A DNA stretch of 13,748 bases from Acidobacteriaceae bacterium (GTDB lineage: Bacteria > Acidobacteriota > Terriglobia > Terriglobales > Acidobacteriaceae). Position 1 is the stretch's first letter. Each line of letters starts with the position of its first letter. The position numbers and the translations under genes were made by a program. The notes beneath the pieces were generated by a model. The model had not been told where the DNA came from and searched no databases. It was given only the letters and a program-made list of their open reading frames with translations. Of the stretch, positions 1 through 7,552 are shown in pieces. The stretch lies in NCBI GenBank assembly GCA_003165855.1, contig PMXH01000299.1:1-13748 (forward strand), read 5' to 3'.

Positions 1-913
1 CGCGCACGCTGCTCACCAGCCGGCCCAGACCCTCCACCATGCGCGCGAAAGCGTTGCCCAGCGTATCGTGCGCGGAGCGCGGTTTGACCTCAACCGTAAG
101 ATCTCCGCCCGCAATCGCTTCGGAAACTCCCGCCATCTCCTTGAGATAGATGACCATCTTGGCGAAGCCCCGTGCCAGTTCCCCAATCTCATCGTCGCGC
201 TGCACATCGATGCTGTGTTCCAGATCGCCGGTGTCGCCGATCTGCCGCGACACAATCATCAGATTGGTCAGCGGTCCGGTGATCGACTTGGCGGTAGTGT
301 AGGCAACCACCACGCCCAAGCCCAAAGCAAACAGGGTGCTTACTATGGAGGCCATGATCGTCCAGGTGCTCGCGGTCTCATCCGATTTCCGCCGCGCTTC
401 CACCAGCTTGCGGTTTTCCCCATCGGCCAGATCGAGCGCGTCCGTCGAGTTCTTTACCCACGAAGAAGCGTCCTTCTGTAAGTAGTAAATCTGCAATTCG
501 GCGACGGTCGCGTTTCCTGAGTCAACGTCCTTGCGTTTCTCGATCAGCGGCTGGGCAAACTCTTTGCCCCACGCCTGCTCCAGTTGCTCCACCTTGGTCA
601 GCGCGGTTCGCTCCTGCTCGGAGTTGGCCAGCGACTTGCCCTGCTGAAGTTTGTCAGCGAGGGTGCGCAGACCCTCGTTCATCCGGTCCACTTCCCGGGT
701 GTCGCCACTGAGCAGGTAATTGCTTAGGTAGAGGCGGTTCTGCATCATCTGAAAGCGCACTTCGTTGGTGGCATCCGTCAGCTCGAGCGAGGCTGTGGCC
801 GCAGCCTTGGCGGCATGCTCCCGCTGCACTGCCAGCAAGTTCACCAGGAACAGCACCACCACCATGCTCAGAATGATTCCGAAATTTACATAAAGCTTCT
901 TGCCGATCGTCAT
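1..913 (-). CDS. Methyl-accepting chemotaxis protein, N-terminal part (runs off the left edge)
   Basis: The reading frame is open from an ATG at 913 to the window edge, giving 304 residues that begin MTIGKKLYVNFGI. Residues 12-29 form a first membrane segment. Residues 30-182 are a mostly helical, charged sensor region resembling the four-helix-bundle MCP sensor (4HB_MCP). Residues 183-206 form the second membrane segment. A HAMP domain follows at 207-260 (ITGPLTNL, then DEIGELARGF), and a second HAMP-like repeat starts near 262 (IAGGDLTVEV, then DTLGNAFARM). The cytoplasmic signalling hairpin that would bind CheA/CheW must lie outside the window, so chemotaxis function is inferred from the family. 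The start is supported by GGGAGG seven bases upstream (921-926). The gene begins 37 bp after the TonB-domain gene on the same strand with no terminator between, so the two are probably co-transcribed. The left truncation is only the window boundary. A HAMP-containing kinase is possible but less likely. Confidence 0.88.
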   Translation of the reverse strand, partial: MTIGKKLYVNFGIILSMVVVLFLVNLLAVQREHAAKAAATASLELTDATNEVRFQMMQNRLYLSNYLLSGDTREVDRMNEGLRTLADKLQQGKSLANSEQERTALTKVEQLEQAWGKEFAQPLIEKRKDVDSGNATVAELQIYYLQKDASSWVKNSTDALDLADGENRKLVEARRKSDETASTWTIMASIVSTLFALGLGVVVAYTTAKSITGPLTNLMIVSRQIGDTGDLEHSIDVQRDDEIGELARGFAKMVIYLKEMAGVSEAIAGGDLTVEVKPRSAHDTLGNAFARMVEGLGRLVSSVR

Positions 914-950
914 GCCGTTTCCTCCCAGCCGCCCCGTCTGCCCTTAAGCT

Positions 951-1295
951 CTACTGATGCGGTTCAAACTTGAAATCCACTACTCCTGAGCTTTCCATCG
1001 CTGCCGGCTCAAAGCGCCACTTCTTGACAGCTTCCAACGCCGCTGTGGCCAACACCGGATGCCCACCCACTATTTTTGCGTCTTTTACCGTCCCGTTCGC
1101 AGCCACCACTACTTCAATCTTCACCGTGCCCGTGATATTCATCTTCCTGGCCAGTTCGGGATATTCCGGCTGCACTTTGCTCTTGGCCCGGCGCACAATT
1201 TCGTTTTGCGTTCCTTGCGCTCGCAGCCCTACAACCCCCAGCCCCGCCACTATCGCAATCACCGCCAACCCCACCCCTATCCGTCGCAAAGACAC
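951..1295 (-). CDS. TonB C-terminal domain protein with N-terminal membrane anchor or signal peptide
   Basis: This 114-residue protein has a basic N-terminus (SLRR) and one hydrophobic segment at about 6-25. GLRAQG follows, which could be a signal-peptidase site or simply the end of an anchor. Residues 38-112 match the TonB C-terminal fold: the YPELAR motif, a G-T-V-K strand, ANGTV, then GHPVLATAALEAVKKWRFEP. In classical TonB this domain contacts the TonB box of outer-membrane transporters. This protein lacks the long proline-rich periplasm-spanning linker and has no ExbB/ExbD neighbours, so energy transduction is uncertain. The frame is open up to 1424, but I chose the GTG at 1295 because AAGGAGG (1300-1306) sits four bases upstream and the extra N-terminal residues look non-coding (Cys/Arg-rich). 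A sigma-54 promoter lies just upstream, and the MCP gene follows in the same direction. Confidence 0.85.
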   Translation of the reverse strand: MSLRRIGVGLAVIAIVAGLGVVGLRAQGTQNEIVRRAKSKVQPEYPELARKMNITGTVKIEVVVAANGTVKDAKIVGGHPVLATAALEAVKKWRFEPAAMESSGVVDFKFEPHQ

Positions 1296-1334
1296 AGTTC
1301 CTCCTTGGCAATAATCCTGGCAATCCCTTTTGGA

Positions 1335-1349
1335 GCAACGCCGTGGCCA
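1335..1349 (-). promoter_or_regulatory. Predicted sigma-54 (-24/-12) promoter of the TonB-domain/MCP operon
   Basis: Read on the minus strand, the sequence is TGGC (1349-1346), seven bases, then TTGC (1338-1335). This matches the sigma-54 consensus TGGCACG-N4-TTGC at both conserved blocks, with the exact GG-N10-GC spacing. Transcription would start near 1323-1324, leaving a leader of about 28 nt that holds the AAGGAGG ribosome site before the GTG at 1295. The divergent operon encodes a sigma-54-dependent activator, which makes a functional site more likely. Start-site mapping is not available from sequence alone. Confidence 0.65.
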
Positions 1350-1487
1350 CGCGTCGCCTTTCGAAAAAACCAAAGTCACTTGGCGGATGTCCCTGCAAAA
1401 CAAAGACTTACCTCGAACTGTCAACTCCCTCCCCGACCCTGTCCCGACATTAGCTGCGTCTCATCTTCGGTGTCGCACGCCCGCGAT

Positions 1488-1500
1488 TCTCAAAGTGAGA
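1488..1500. promoter_or_regulatory. Palindrome TCTCA-AAG-TGAGA, candidate enhancer site A
   Basis: The arms TCTCA and TGAGA are perfectly complementary around a 3-bp centre. The site lies about 170 bp upstream of the predicted sigma-54 start, a usual distance for NtrC-family enhancer sites. It matches the palindrome at 1562-1574 in 11 of 13 positions. That the NtrC-type regulator encoded at 6037-7539 binds here is inference. Confidence 0.5.
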
Positions 1501-1558
1501 GGCCGCACCCCCATAATTTTCGGGATTTCACACTAAGGCACCCACCCACCCATTTTCC

Positions 1559-1586
1559 TTGACTCAAATTGAGATGACGGGATATT
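1559..1586 (+). promoter_or_regulatory. Putative sigma-70 promoter of the kinase operon
   Basis: TTGACT (1559-1564) matches the -35 consensus in five of six bases. GATATT (1581-1586) matches the -10 consensus in four of six, with a 16-bp spacer. Transcription would start near 1593, about 36 nt before the first possible start codon. Palindrome B overlaps this promoter. Acidobacterial promoters are poorly characterised, so this is a moderate call. Confidence 0.4.
1562..1574. promoter_or_regulatory. Palindrome ACTCA-AAT-TGAGA, candidate enhancer/operator site B
   Basis: The core CTCAA-A-TTGAG is an 11-bp perfect palindrome, and the 13-mer differs from site A in only two positions. Centre-to-centre distance to site A is 74 bp, about seven turns of B-DNA, so both would face the same side of the helix. 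The site also starts inside the -35 element and fills much of the spacer of the putative rightward promoter. Binding here could therefore both activate leftward transcription and repress or tune the kinase operon. Confidence 0.5.
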
Positions 1587-1628
1587 TTTCCATTAGATTC
1601 AATCACTTGTAAGAAGCGCAAGCGTCCT

Positions 1629-4600
1629 GTGTCCGCGGGTGACGTTCTGAACATGGCCGGAGGCAATTCGACACCTTTACCGGAAGGCCATGTCTTGCCC
1701 AATTCCGACGATGCCTTTCAGAGACTCCTCTTGCAGCTTGCCGGCAAAGCTGCCGAACGCTTCGATTCCAGCGCTCTGATCCAGCTCTTCTGCCGTGCTA
1801 CCCGCGAGTTCTTCCAGGTCACCGGCGTATATTTCTGGCGGCGCTCTGCGGGCGACGAACTTGTGGGCGAACAGGCCGATGGCAAGCTGGTCGAGCGTTT
1901 CACCGGCCTTCATCTGCTTCCTCAACAGAGCACAATTACCGCCGATGCGGTGCGCTCGCGCCGGACCCTCTTCGTCAATCGCGTGCAGTCTGCAACCTTC
2001 CCGGGCGCGCCGCAATTTGACGCTCGCTCTCTTATGGCCGCTCCGCTCGTGGTCTTCGATGAAGTAATCGGCGCGGTGACCTTTCTGCATGATTCCGATG
2101 ACGGGTTTTTCAATGAGGATCTCGCCGCCAAAGCCACCATCCTGGCCGGACAACTGGGCAGCCTGCTGGAAGCGACCCGGCTGGGCGAAGTATCGCGCGA
2201 GGAGCACCGCCGGGCGGAGATCCTGGCCGAGGTCGCCACCGCACTGCACGGAACTCCGGACGTGGCCGCGGTTATTGAGGCCCTGGCCGACCGCCTTCGG
2301 CTCCTGTTGCGCACCCGCCTGGTCTCCGTCCTCTTACGCCGCGAAGGACCCTTCGAACTGCGTGCCGTATCCGCCGAAACGCCCCAGTTGGCCAATTCCT
2401 TCCGCGCCGGGCATGACCGCCAGACGGTTCGCTTCGCCGCCGATCTCGCGCAGCGTGCCGTGGCCGCCGGTGAGGCCATCACCGTCTCCATCGGCACCGA
2501 TCAGCACTCGCTTGGCAACCTCGTCTCTCCCGGGCTGTTGATTGCCGCTCCGTTCCGCACCTCGCGTACCCAGGGAGCAATCCTCGTCTATCCGCGTACC
2601 GACGGGGTTTTCACGGTCGAGGAAAAGTCGCTGGTATCCGCGATTGCTGGCTTCGGCGCCGTCGCCGTGGCTCACGCCGAACTGTGCGCCACCGCCCAGG
2701 GCCAGGCCCAGGAACTGCATCAATTGCTGGAAATCTCTTCCGAGCTCAGCTCCAGCGGCGATCTCGAACATTTCCTGCAGGCCTTTGTTGTCCGTGCCGC
2801 GGAGTTTCTCGCCTTTGGCCGCTGCTTCATCGCCCTGCTCGAAGATGGTCAGTTTCACGTGCGCTATGCCGTCAAGGGGGGCGAGTCGCGGCGCGCCGAT
2901 ACCATCTTCCCGGAGGGCATCGCCACGCGTTCCCTGCGCGCCAAAGAAGTGTTCTGGTCCGACGATCTCAAACAGGTGCCCGACGCCGATCCTGAGATTC
3001 TCGCTCGCTACAATGCCCGGCAGTTGCTCACTGTGCCGCTATTGGGCGCTGACGGACGGGTGCTCGGCATGTTCGGTGTCCTCGACCGGCTCGACGATAC
3101 GGGTATCTCGCGGGAGGACATTCGCCGGGCCCGCGCCTTGGCTGCCCAGGTTGCGGTGGTTCTTGAAGTCGCCCACAACCTGCACCAGTCCGAACTGAAC
3201 CGCCATCGCTCCGACGTGCTGATTCAACTGGCGCGGGAGATTGATGGTCTGCTGCGCCTGCCGGATTTCGCCCGCAAGTTCGTCGAACGCGCCGTCGAAT
3301 TGTGCGGAGCACACGCCGGCGCCTTTGCTCTGTTTCAGGATGGACGATTCCAGACGGTTGCGCTGCATTCGCTGCCCGTCGTGGCCGGTCGTTTACCAGA
3401 ATCGAGCGACCATCGCAGGTTGGTGACTCACTCCGAGGAGGCTCGGCCCAACGATCCGCCGAGTCTGGCTCTACCGAGTCCGAGACTGCCGAGCCCGATT
3501 CGCGCCGAAACTGCCCACAACAGTAATGAAGATCAAGCCTTGCAGCAGAAATTCGCCAATGCCCTTTCCGAACTGGTTACCCAGCGCCCGGGTGCGATCA
3601 TCTCTGGCTCCGCAGCCGAGCTGCTGGGTTCGGAACTCGCTTCGAGTTTAGGTTGGAGCGATTGCGTAGCGGCGCGTCTGCCCGGTTCCAACGGAGAACT
3701 CGCCGGCCTGCTCTGCCTATCCGGTCGTTCCCGTCCTCTTGCGCCGGCGGATCGTGACTTGCTGGAAGCGATTGCCGTTCACGCGGCGATGGCCCTGGAA
3801 AATGCCCGCCTGTTCACTCGCATCGAACAGGCCAACCGCCACTGGCTGGAGATCTTTGACGCCATCACCGACTTGATCGTCGTCCACGATGAGAGCGACA
3901 AAGTCCTGCGCGTCAACCGCTCCCTGGCCGCCATGATCGGCGTTGCCCCCAGCGAGCTGATCGGTGTCAACATGCGCGCGCTTCTGGCCCTTACCAGCGA
4001 AGCCAAGCTCTATTCATGTCCTTTCTGCCGCTCCATGGGCGAAGACAGCGACGAGTTCGTTCATCCCGCGCTGGACCGCACCTATCTGGTTTCTACTTCG
4101 CGCGTGCACGGCGCTTCCGGCGAAGGCCTGCAAACCATTCACGTGCTCAAGGACATCACCGACCGCCGCGAGGCCGAACGCCGTTACCGCGAACTGTTCG
4201 ACAACATCCAAGAAGGGCTATTCTTCAGCACGCCGGAAGGCCGTTTCATCGAAGTCAACGATGCTCTGGTATCCATGCTGGGCTATTCCAGCCGGGAAGA
4301 ACTCCTGCAGGTCGATATTCCCACCCAGATCTATTTTTCTGCCGAGCAGCGCAAGCGCCACGCCGAGGCCCTGGAAAAAGATGGCCACCTGCGCAACTTC
4401 GAATCCACCCTTCGCCGCAAGAACGGTTCCCCCATCTACGTCCTCATCAACGCCTTCGGCATGTACGACAACCTGGGGCGCTTGCTGCAGATTCGCGGCT
4501 TGATGCTCGACGTCACCGGCGTTCATACCTATCAATCGGAACTGCAGCGCGAGCGCGACTTCTCGGCCAAGATTCTCAGCAACACGCAGAGCCTCATCCT

Positions 4601-5642
4601 GGTCTCCGACACTGCCGGCCTGGTCAGCTACGCCAACCGCCGCTGGTACGAAGCCGGCTTCGAGCAGAAAGAACTTCTCGGGCGTCCCCTGTTGGAGCTT
4701 GCCGCTCCCGGTTACGTCCGCCCGTTGTCAGATGCCCTCCAGGCCACTCTGCGCGGCGTGCAGGTCGACAACCTGGAACTCCAAATCACGCGCGGCAATG
4801 GCAATGTCGGCCAGTTCTCCGTCAACCTCAGCCCCATGCGCGACGAACTGGGCAACATCAACAGCATCGTGGTGGTCATGACCGACATCACGGACTCCGC
4901 CGAGCTGCGAGGCAAACTCGTTCACGCCGAAAAAATGGCAGCGGTCGGACAACTCGTCTCCGGCGTCGCTCACGAAGTAAATAATCCCTTGACGGCGATT
5001 CTCGGCTTCGCCGACCTGCTCCTCGAGAATCCCGACCTTCCAGACACTGCCCGCAAGGATCTTCGCGTCATCTTGCAGGAAGCCCAGCGCACCAAGCAGA
5101 TCGTGCAGAACCTGCTCAGCTTCGCCCGCCAGATGCCGCCGCAGCGCAACGCCGTCCAGCTCAACGTCATCCTGCGCCGCACCATCCAGTTGCGTTCCTA
5201 CGACTTCAACAGTCACGGAGTCGATATCGTCGAACACCTCGACGAAGGACTGCCCGAGGTGATCGGCGATGCTCACCAACTGCAGCAGGTTTTCCTCAAC
5301 ATCCTGAACAACTCCTACGACGCCGTCCATGAAGTGGGCCGCGCCGCACGCATCGAAATCATGACCACCAAGGCCGGCGAAGCCGTCGAAGTGTCCTTCC
5401 GCGACAACGGCTACGGCATTTCTAACCCCGATCGCATTTTCGATCCTTTCTTCACTACCAAGGAGGTCGGCAAGGGAACCGGCCTTGGCCTCAGCATCTG
5501 CTATGGCATTGTGAAGGAACACGGAGGCGAGATTCTCTGCCACAACAACATCGACGGGCAGGGAGCCACCTTCATCGTCCGCTTTCCCGCAGCGTCCCAC
5601 ACTGCCTCCCTCAGTGTGGCCGCAGGAGTAAATCAACCATGA
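1629..5642 (+). CDS. Large soluble multi-GAF/multi-PAS sensor histidine kinase
   Basis: The 1337-residue protein has no membrane segment or signal peptide, so it should sense in the cytoplasm. I see GAF-like domains at about 35-180, 195-350, 365-515 and 535-725, the last split by a Pro/Ser-rich insert at about 588-638. Three PAS domains follow at about 735-845, 850-965 and 975-1090. The first PAS carries a Cys pair, SCPFC (796-800), followed by LDRTYLVSTS. The HisKA H-box is SGVAHEVNNP with His1115. The ATPase domain shows the N-box (NILNN, 1224-1228), DNGYGI (1259-1264), FDPFFTTK (1271-1278) and GKGTGLGLS (1281-1289), so catalysis should be intact. The signal is unknown. The start is uncertain: GTG at 1629 gives the longest protein and ATG at 1653 is an alternative; neither has a good ribosome site. 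The stop overlaps the next gene by 4 bp (ATGA), which suggests translational coupling with the receiver gene. Confidence 0.9.
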   Translation: MSAGDVLNMAGGNSTPLPEGHVLPNSDDAFQRLLLQLAGKAAERFDSSALIQLFCRATREFFQVTGVYFWRRSAGDELVGEQADGKLVERFTGLHLLPQQSTITADAVRSRRTLFVNRVQSATFPGAPQFDARSLMAAPLVVFDEVIGAVTFLHDSDDGFFNEDLAAKATILAGQLGSLLEATRLGEVSREEHRRAEILAEVATALHGTPDVAAVIEALADRLRLLLRTRLVSVLLRREGPFELRAVSAETPQLANSFRAGHDRQTVRFAADLAQRAVAAGEAITVSIGTDQHSLGNLVSPGLLIAAPFRTSRTQGAILVYPRTDGVFTVEEKSLVSAIAGFGAVAVAHAELCATAQGQAQELHQLLEISSELSSSGDLEHFLQAFVVRAAEFLAFGRCFIALLEDGQFHVRYAVKGGESRRADTIFPEGIATRSLRAKEVFWSDDLKQVPDADPEILARYNARQLLTVPLLGADGRVLGMFGVLDRLDDTGISREDIRRARALAAQVAVVLEVAHNLHQSELNRHRSDVLIQLAREIDGLLRLPDFARKFVERAVELCGAHAGAFALFQDGRFQTVALHSLPVVAGRLPESSDHRRLVTHSEEARPNDPPSLALPSPRLPSPIRAETAHNSNEDQALQQKFANALSELVTQRPGAIISGSAAELLGSELASSLGWSDCVAARLPGSNGELAGLLCLSGRSRPLAPADRDLLEAIAVHAAMALENARLFTRIEQANRHWLEIFDAITDLIVVHDESDKVLRVNRSLAAMIGVAPSELIGVNMRALLALTSEAKLYSCPFCRSMGEDSDEFVHPALDRTYLVSTSRVHGASGEGLQTIHVLKDITDRREAERRYRELFDNIQEGLFFSTPEGRFIEVNDALVSMLGYSSREELLQVDIPTQIYFSAEQRKRHAEALEKDGHLRNFESTLRRKNGSPIYVLINAFGMYDNLGRLLQIRGLMLDVTGVHTYQSELQRERDFSAKILSNTQSLILVSDTAGLVSYANRRWYEAGFEQKELLGRPLLELAAPGYVRPLSDALQATLRGVQVDNLELQITRGNGNVGQFSVNLSPMRDELGNINSIVVVMTDITDSAELRGKLVHAEKMAAVGQLVSGVAHEVNNPLTAILGFADLLLENPDLPDTARKDLRVILQEAQRTKQIVQNLLSFARQMPPQRNAVQLNVILRRTIQLRSYDFNSHGVDIVEHLDEGLPEVIGDAHQLQQVFLNILNNSYDAVHEVGRAARIEIMTTKAGEAVEVSFRDNGYGISNPDRIFDPFFTTKEVGKGTGLGLSICYGIVKEHGGEILCHNNIDGQGATFIVRFPAASHTASLSVAAGVNQP

Positions 5643-6040
5643 CAACCCCAGCCATTCAGCGAGCCCTCTTGCCAGTTCTGCTTATCGAAGACGAGCCTTC
5701 CATCATGGCTCTGGTCAGCGCCACCCTCGAGCGCAGCGGCTACGAAGTCGTCTGCATCGAGTCCGGCGCCGAAGCCCTGCGCCTGCTCGAAAAAGGGCAA
5801 TTCCTGGGCGTAGTCTCCGACATGCGCACGCCCGGCGGCGTCGACGGCGCCCAGGTGCATAACTGGATTTCCGCCAATCGCCCGGATCTCGTGAACAAAG
5901 TCGTCATCATTACCGGCGACTATGCGAACGAAGAAACCGTCACCACCTTGCGCCAGATCGGCGCTCTTTATCTGGAGAAGCCGTTCCGCGTGCAGGATCT
6001 CATTTCGGCTGTCGAAAAAACCATGGGGAAAGCCCGGTGA
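5639..6040 (+). CDS. Single-domain response regulator (stand-alone receiver)
   Basis: All 133 residues make one receiver domain. The acidic pocket is EDE (17-19), the phosphoacceptor is Asp61 in VVSDMRTPGG, the switch Thr is T92 (IITGD), and the conserved Lys is K114 (LEKPF). No output domain follows. The form of the loop after the Asp (GGVDG) and the C-terminal LYLEKPF resemble receivers fused to the C-terminus of hybrid kinases. With the 4-bp overlap with the kinase gene, this suggests a hybrid kinase whose receiver is a separate polypeptide. It may act as a phosphate sink, a relay intermediate, or a competitor of the NtrC-type receiver. The start ATG is supported by GGAG (5625-5628) upstream. 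It overlaps the next gene by 4 bp (GTGA). Confidence 0.9.
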   Translation: MTTPAIQRALLPVLLIEDEPSIMALVSATLERSGYEVVCIESGAEALRLLEKGQFLGVVSDMRTPGGVDGAQVHNWISANRPDLVNKVVIITGDYANEETVTTLRQIGALYLEKPFRVQDLISAVEKTMGKAR

Positions 6041-7539
6041 GTCCAGCGCTTGGCAAACCGCCTCTCGCGAAAGAAGCCCTTCGCGTCCGTCTGTTGATCG
6101 TCGACGACGAGCAGAGCATTCGCAAGCTCTGCATGACCGTGGGCGAGGCTTTGGGTTTCATCTGCCTCGAAGCCGATAGCGGTGAATCGGCTCTCGCTCT
6201 CCTCGAAGAGCAGCCCGTCCACATGATTCTCAGCGACATGGTCATGCCTCACATGTCGGGCCTCGAATTCTTGGAAAAAGTGAAGAAGCTTGTCCCGCGC
6301 ACCGAAGTCGCGCTCATGACCGGACACGGCTCCATCGAAACCGCCGTGCAGTCCATGAAGCTGGGCGCTTACGACTACATCACCAAGCCATTCTCTCCCC
6401 TCGAAGAACTGCGCCTGTTCTTGCGCCGCATGGCCGAGAAAGTCCGCCTGGTTGAGGAAAACGAATTCCTGCGCCAGCGCACCGATTCCGAAACCGCCGT
6501 CCATGGCATCATCGGCTCCTCCGCTAAGATTCAGGAAGTGCTGCGTGTGGCCTCACGCCTCAAGGACACGCGCACCTCCGTTCTTATCTCCGGTGAAAGC
6601 GGTACCGGCAAAGAGCTGATCGCCCGCGCCATTCATTTCCGCGGCGTTTTCGCCAACCGTCCCTTCGTCGCCGTCGATTGCGGTTCGCTCGTCCCTACGC
6701 TGATTGAGAGCGAACTCTTCGGCTACGAAAAAGGAGCCTTCACCGGCGCTCTGAAATCCAAGCAGGGACTCTTTCAGTCCGCCGATACCGGCTCCGTTTT
6801 TCTGGATGAAATCGGCGAACTGCCGCTCGAACTGCAGGCCAAGCTGCTGCGCGTGCTCCAGGAAAAAGAAGTGCGTCCCGTGGGCAGCAACCAGCGCGTC
6901 AAAGTGGATGTGCGCATCATCGCCGCCACCAACCGCGATTTAGAAGCCGCTTACAAGAACGGCACTTTCCGCAAGGATCTTTACTTCCGCCTCAACGTCA
7001 TCACCGTCCATGTTCCCGCGTTGCGCGAGCGCCGCAGCGATATCCCGATGCTGGTGAACTGGTTTTGCGAGCGTTACGCTCCCGGAACCGATCTCCACGT
7101 CTCCAACGCCGCCATGAAGGCCCTCATGAACTACGATTGGCCGGGCAATGTGCGCGAACTGGAAAACTGCGTGGAACGCGCCGTCGCTCTAGGCAACGGA
7201 AACGTCATCGACCTCAGCGATCTGCCGCCTTCCATCGCTGCCTTGGATTCGTCCTCGTCCCGGTCGGCCTCACCATCCGCGCCTGAGTTCGTCTCCGATC
7301 TCGCCGCCTCGGCCGAAGCGAGTTCCGGCCAGAGCGCTGTCGCAGCTCCACTCTCCACTACCGATCTCGAAGACATCGAACGCGCCACCATCCAGCGCGT
7401 CTTCGAGCAAGTGAAAGGCGATAAAGCCCTCGCCGGACGCATGCTCGGCATCAGCCGCGCCACGCTCTACCGCAAACTCAAACGCTACAACATCAGCGGA
7501 AGCCCAAGCTCCGCTCCGTCGAGCCAAACGCTGCAATAA
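6037..7539 (+). CDS. NtrC-family sigma-54-dependent response regulator (REC-AAA+-Fis)
   Basis: This 500-residue protein has full-length NtrC architecture. The receiver is at about 17-135 with DDE (23-25), Asp67 (LSDMVMP), Thr95 and Lys117. The AAA+ domain is at about 155-400, with Walker A GESGTGKE (186-193), the sigma-54-contacting GAFTGA loop (233-238), Walker B VFLDEIGE (254-261), FRKDLYFRLN near the arginine finger, and WPGNVREL (368-375). A Ser/Ala-rich linker of about 40 residues leads to a Fis-type helix-turn-helix at 464-483 (LAGRMLGISRATLYRKLKR). Phosphorylated, such proteins oligomerise on enhancers and remodel sigma-54 polymerase with ATP. The GTG start overlaps the stop of the receiver gene. 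Its likely target is the sigma-54 promoter at 1335-1349 next to its own operon. A terminator follows 13 bp after the stop. Confidence 0.96.
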   Translation: MSPALGKPPLAKEALRVRLLIVDDEQSIRKLCMTVGEALGFICLEADSGESALALLEEQPVHMILSDMVMPHMSGLEFLEKVKKLVPRTEVALMTGHGSIETAVQSMKLGAYDYITKPFSPLEELRLFLRRMAEKVRLVEENEFLRQRTDSETAVHGIIGSSAKIQEVLRVASRLKDTRTSVLISGESGTGKELIARAIHFRGVFANRPFVAVDCGSLVPTLIESELFGYEKGAFTGALKSKQGLFQSADTGSVFLDEIGELPLELQAKLLRVLQEKEVRPVGSNQRVKVDVRIIAATNRDLEAAYKNGTFRKDLYFRLNVITVHVPALRERRSDIPMLVNWFCERYAPGTDLHVSNAAMKALMNYDWPGNVRELENCVERAVALGNGNVIDLSDLPPSIAALDSSSSRSASPSAPEFVSDLAASAEASSGQSAVAAPLSTTDLEDIERATIQRVFEQVKGDKALAGRMLGISRATLYRKLKRYNISGSPSSAPSSQTLQ

Positions 7540-7552
7540 AAGCAAAGAAAAA

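Larger units (their letters stand above)
1296..1628. other. Divergent control region between the TonB-domain gene and the kinase operon
   Basis: No convincing gene lies in these 333 bases; the open frames here are Pro/His/Arg-rich and read as non-coding. The region holds, from left to right, a ribosome site and a sigma-54 promoter facing left, a 13-bp palindrome at 1488-1500, a second near-identical palindrome at 1562-1574, and a sigma-70-like promoter facing right at 1559-1586. The stretch from 1350 to 1487 shows nothing I can name beyond GTGGCCAC (1343-1350), which overlaps the -24 element. Confidence 0.6.

Noticed and set aside
1296..1424. N-terminal extension of the TonB-domain protein to 1424
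   Set aside because: The extra residues would run through the sigma-54 promoter and the ribosome site and are Cys/Arg-rich; the GTG at 1295 has a good AAGGAGG.
1059..1562. 167-residue plus-strand open frame across the TonB gene and control region
   Set aside because: It is antisense to a recognised domain, Pro/His/Arg-rich, and crosses the palindromes and promoter.
4728..5645. 305-residue open frame on the minus strand
   Set aside because: It is antisense to the intact HisKA/HATPase region of the kinase, is Val/Asp/Gly-rich, and has no recognisable domain; it is a high-GC shadow.
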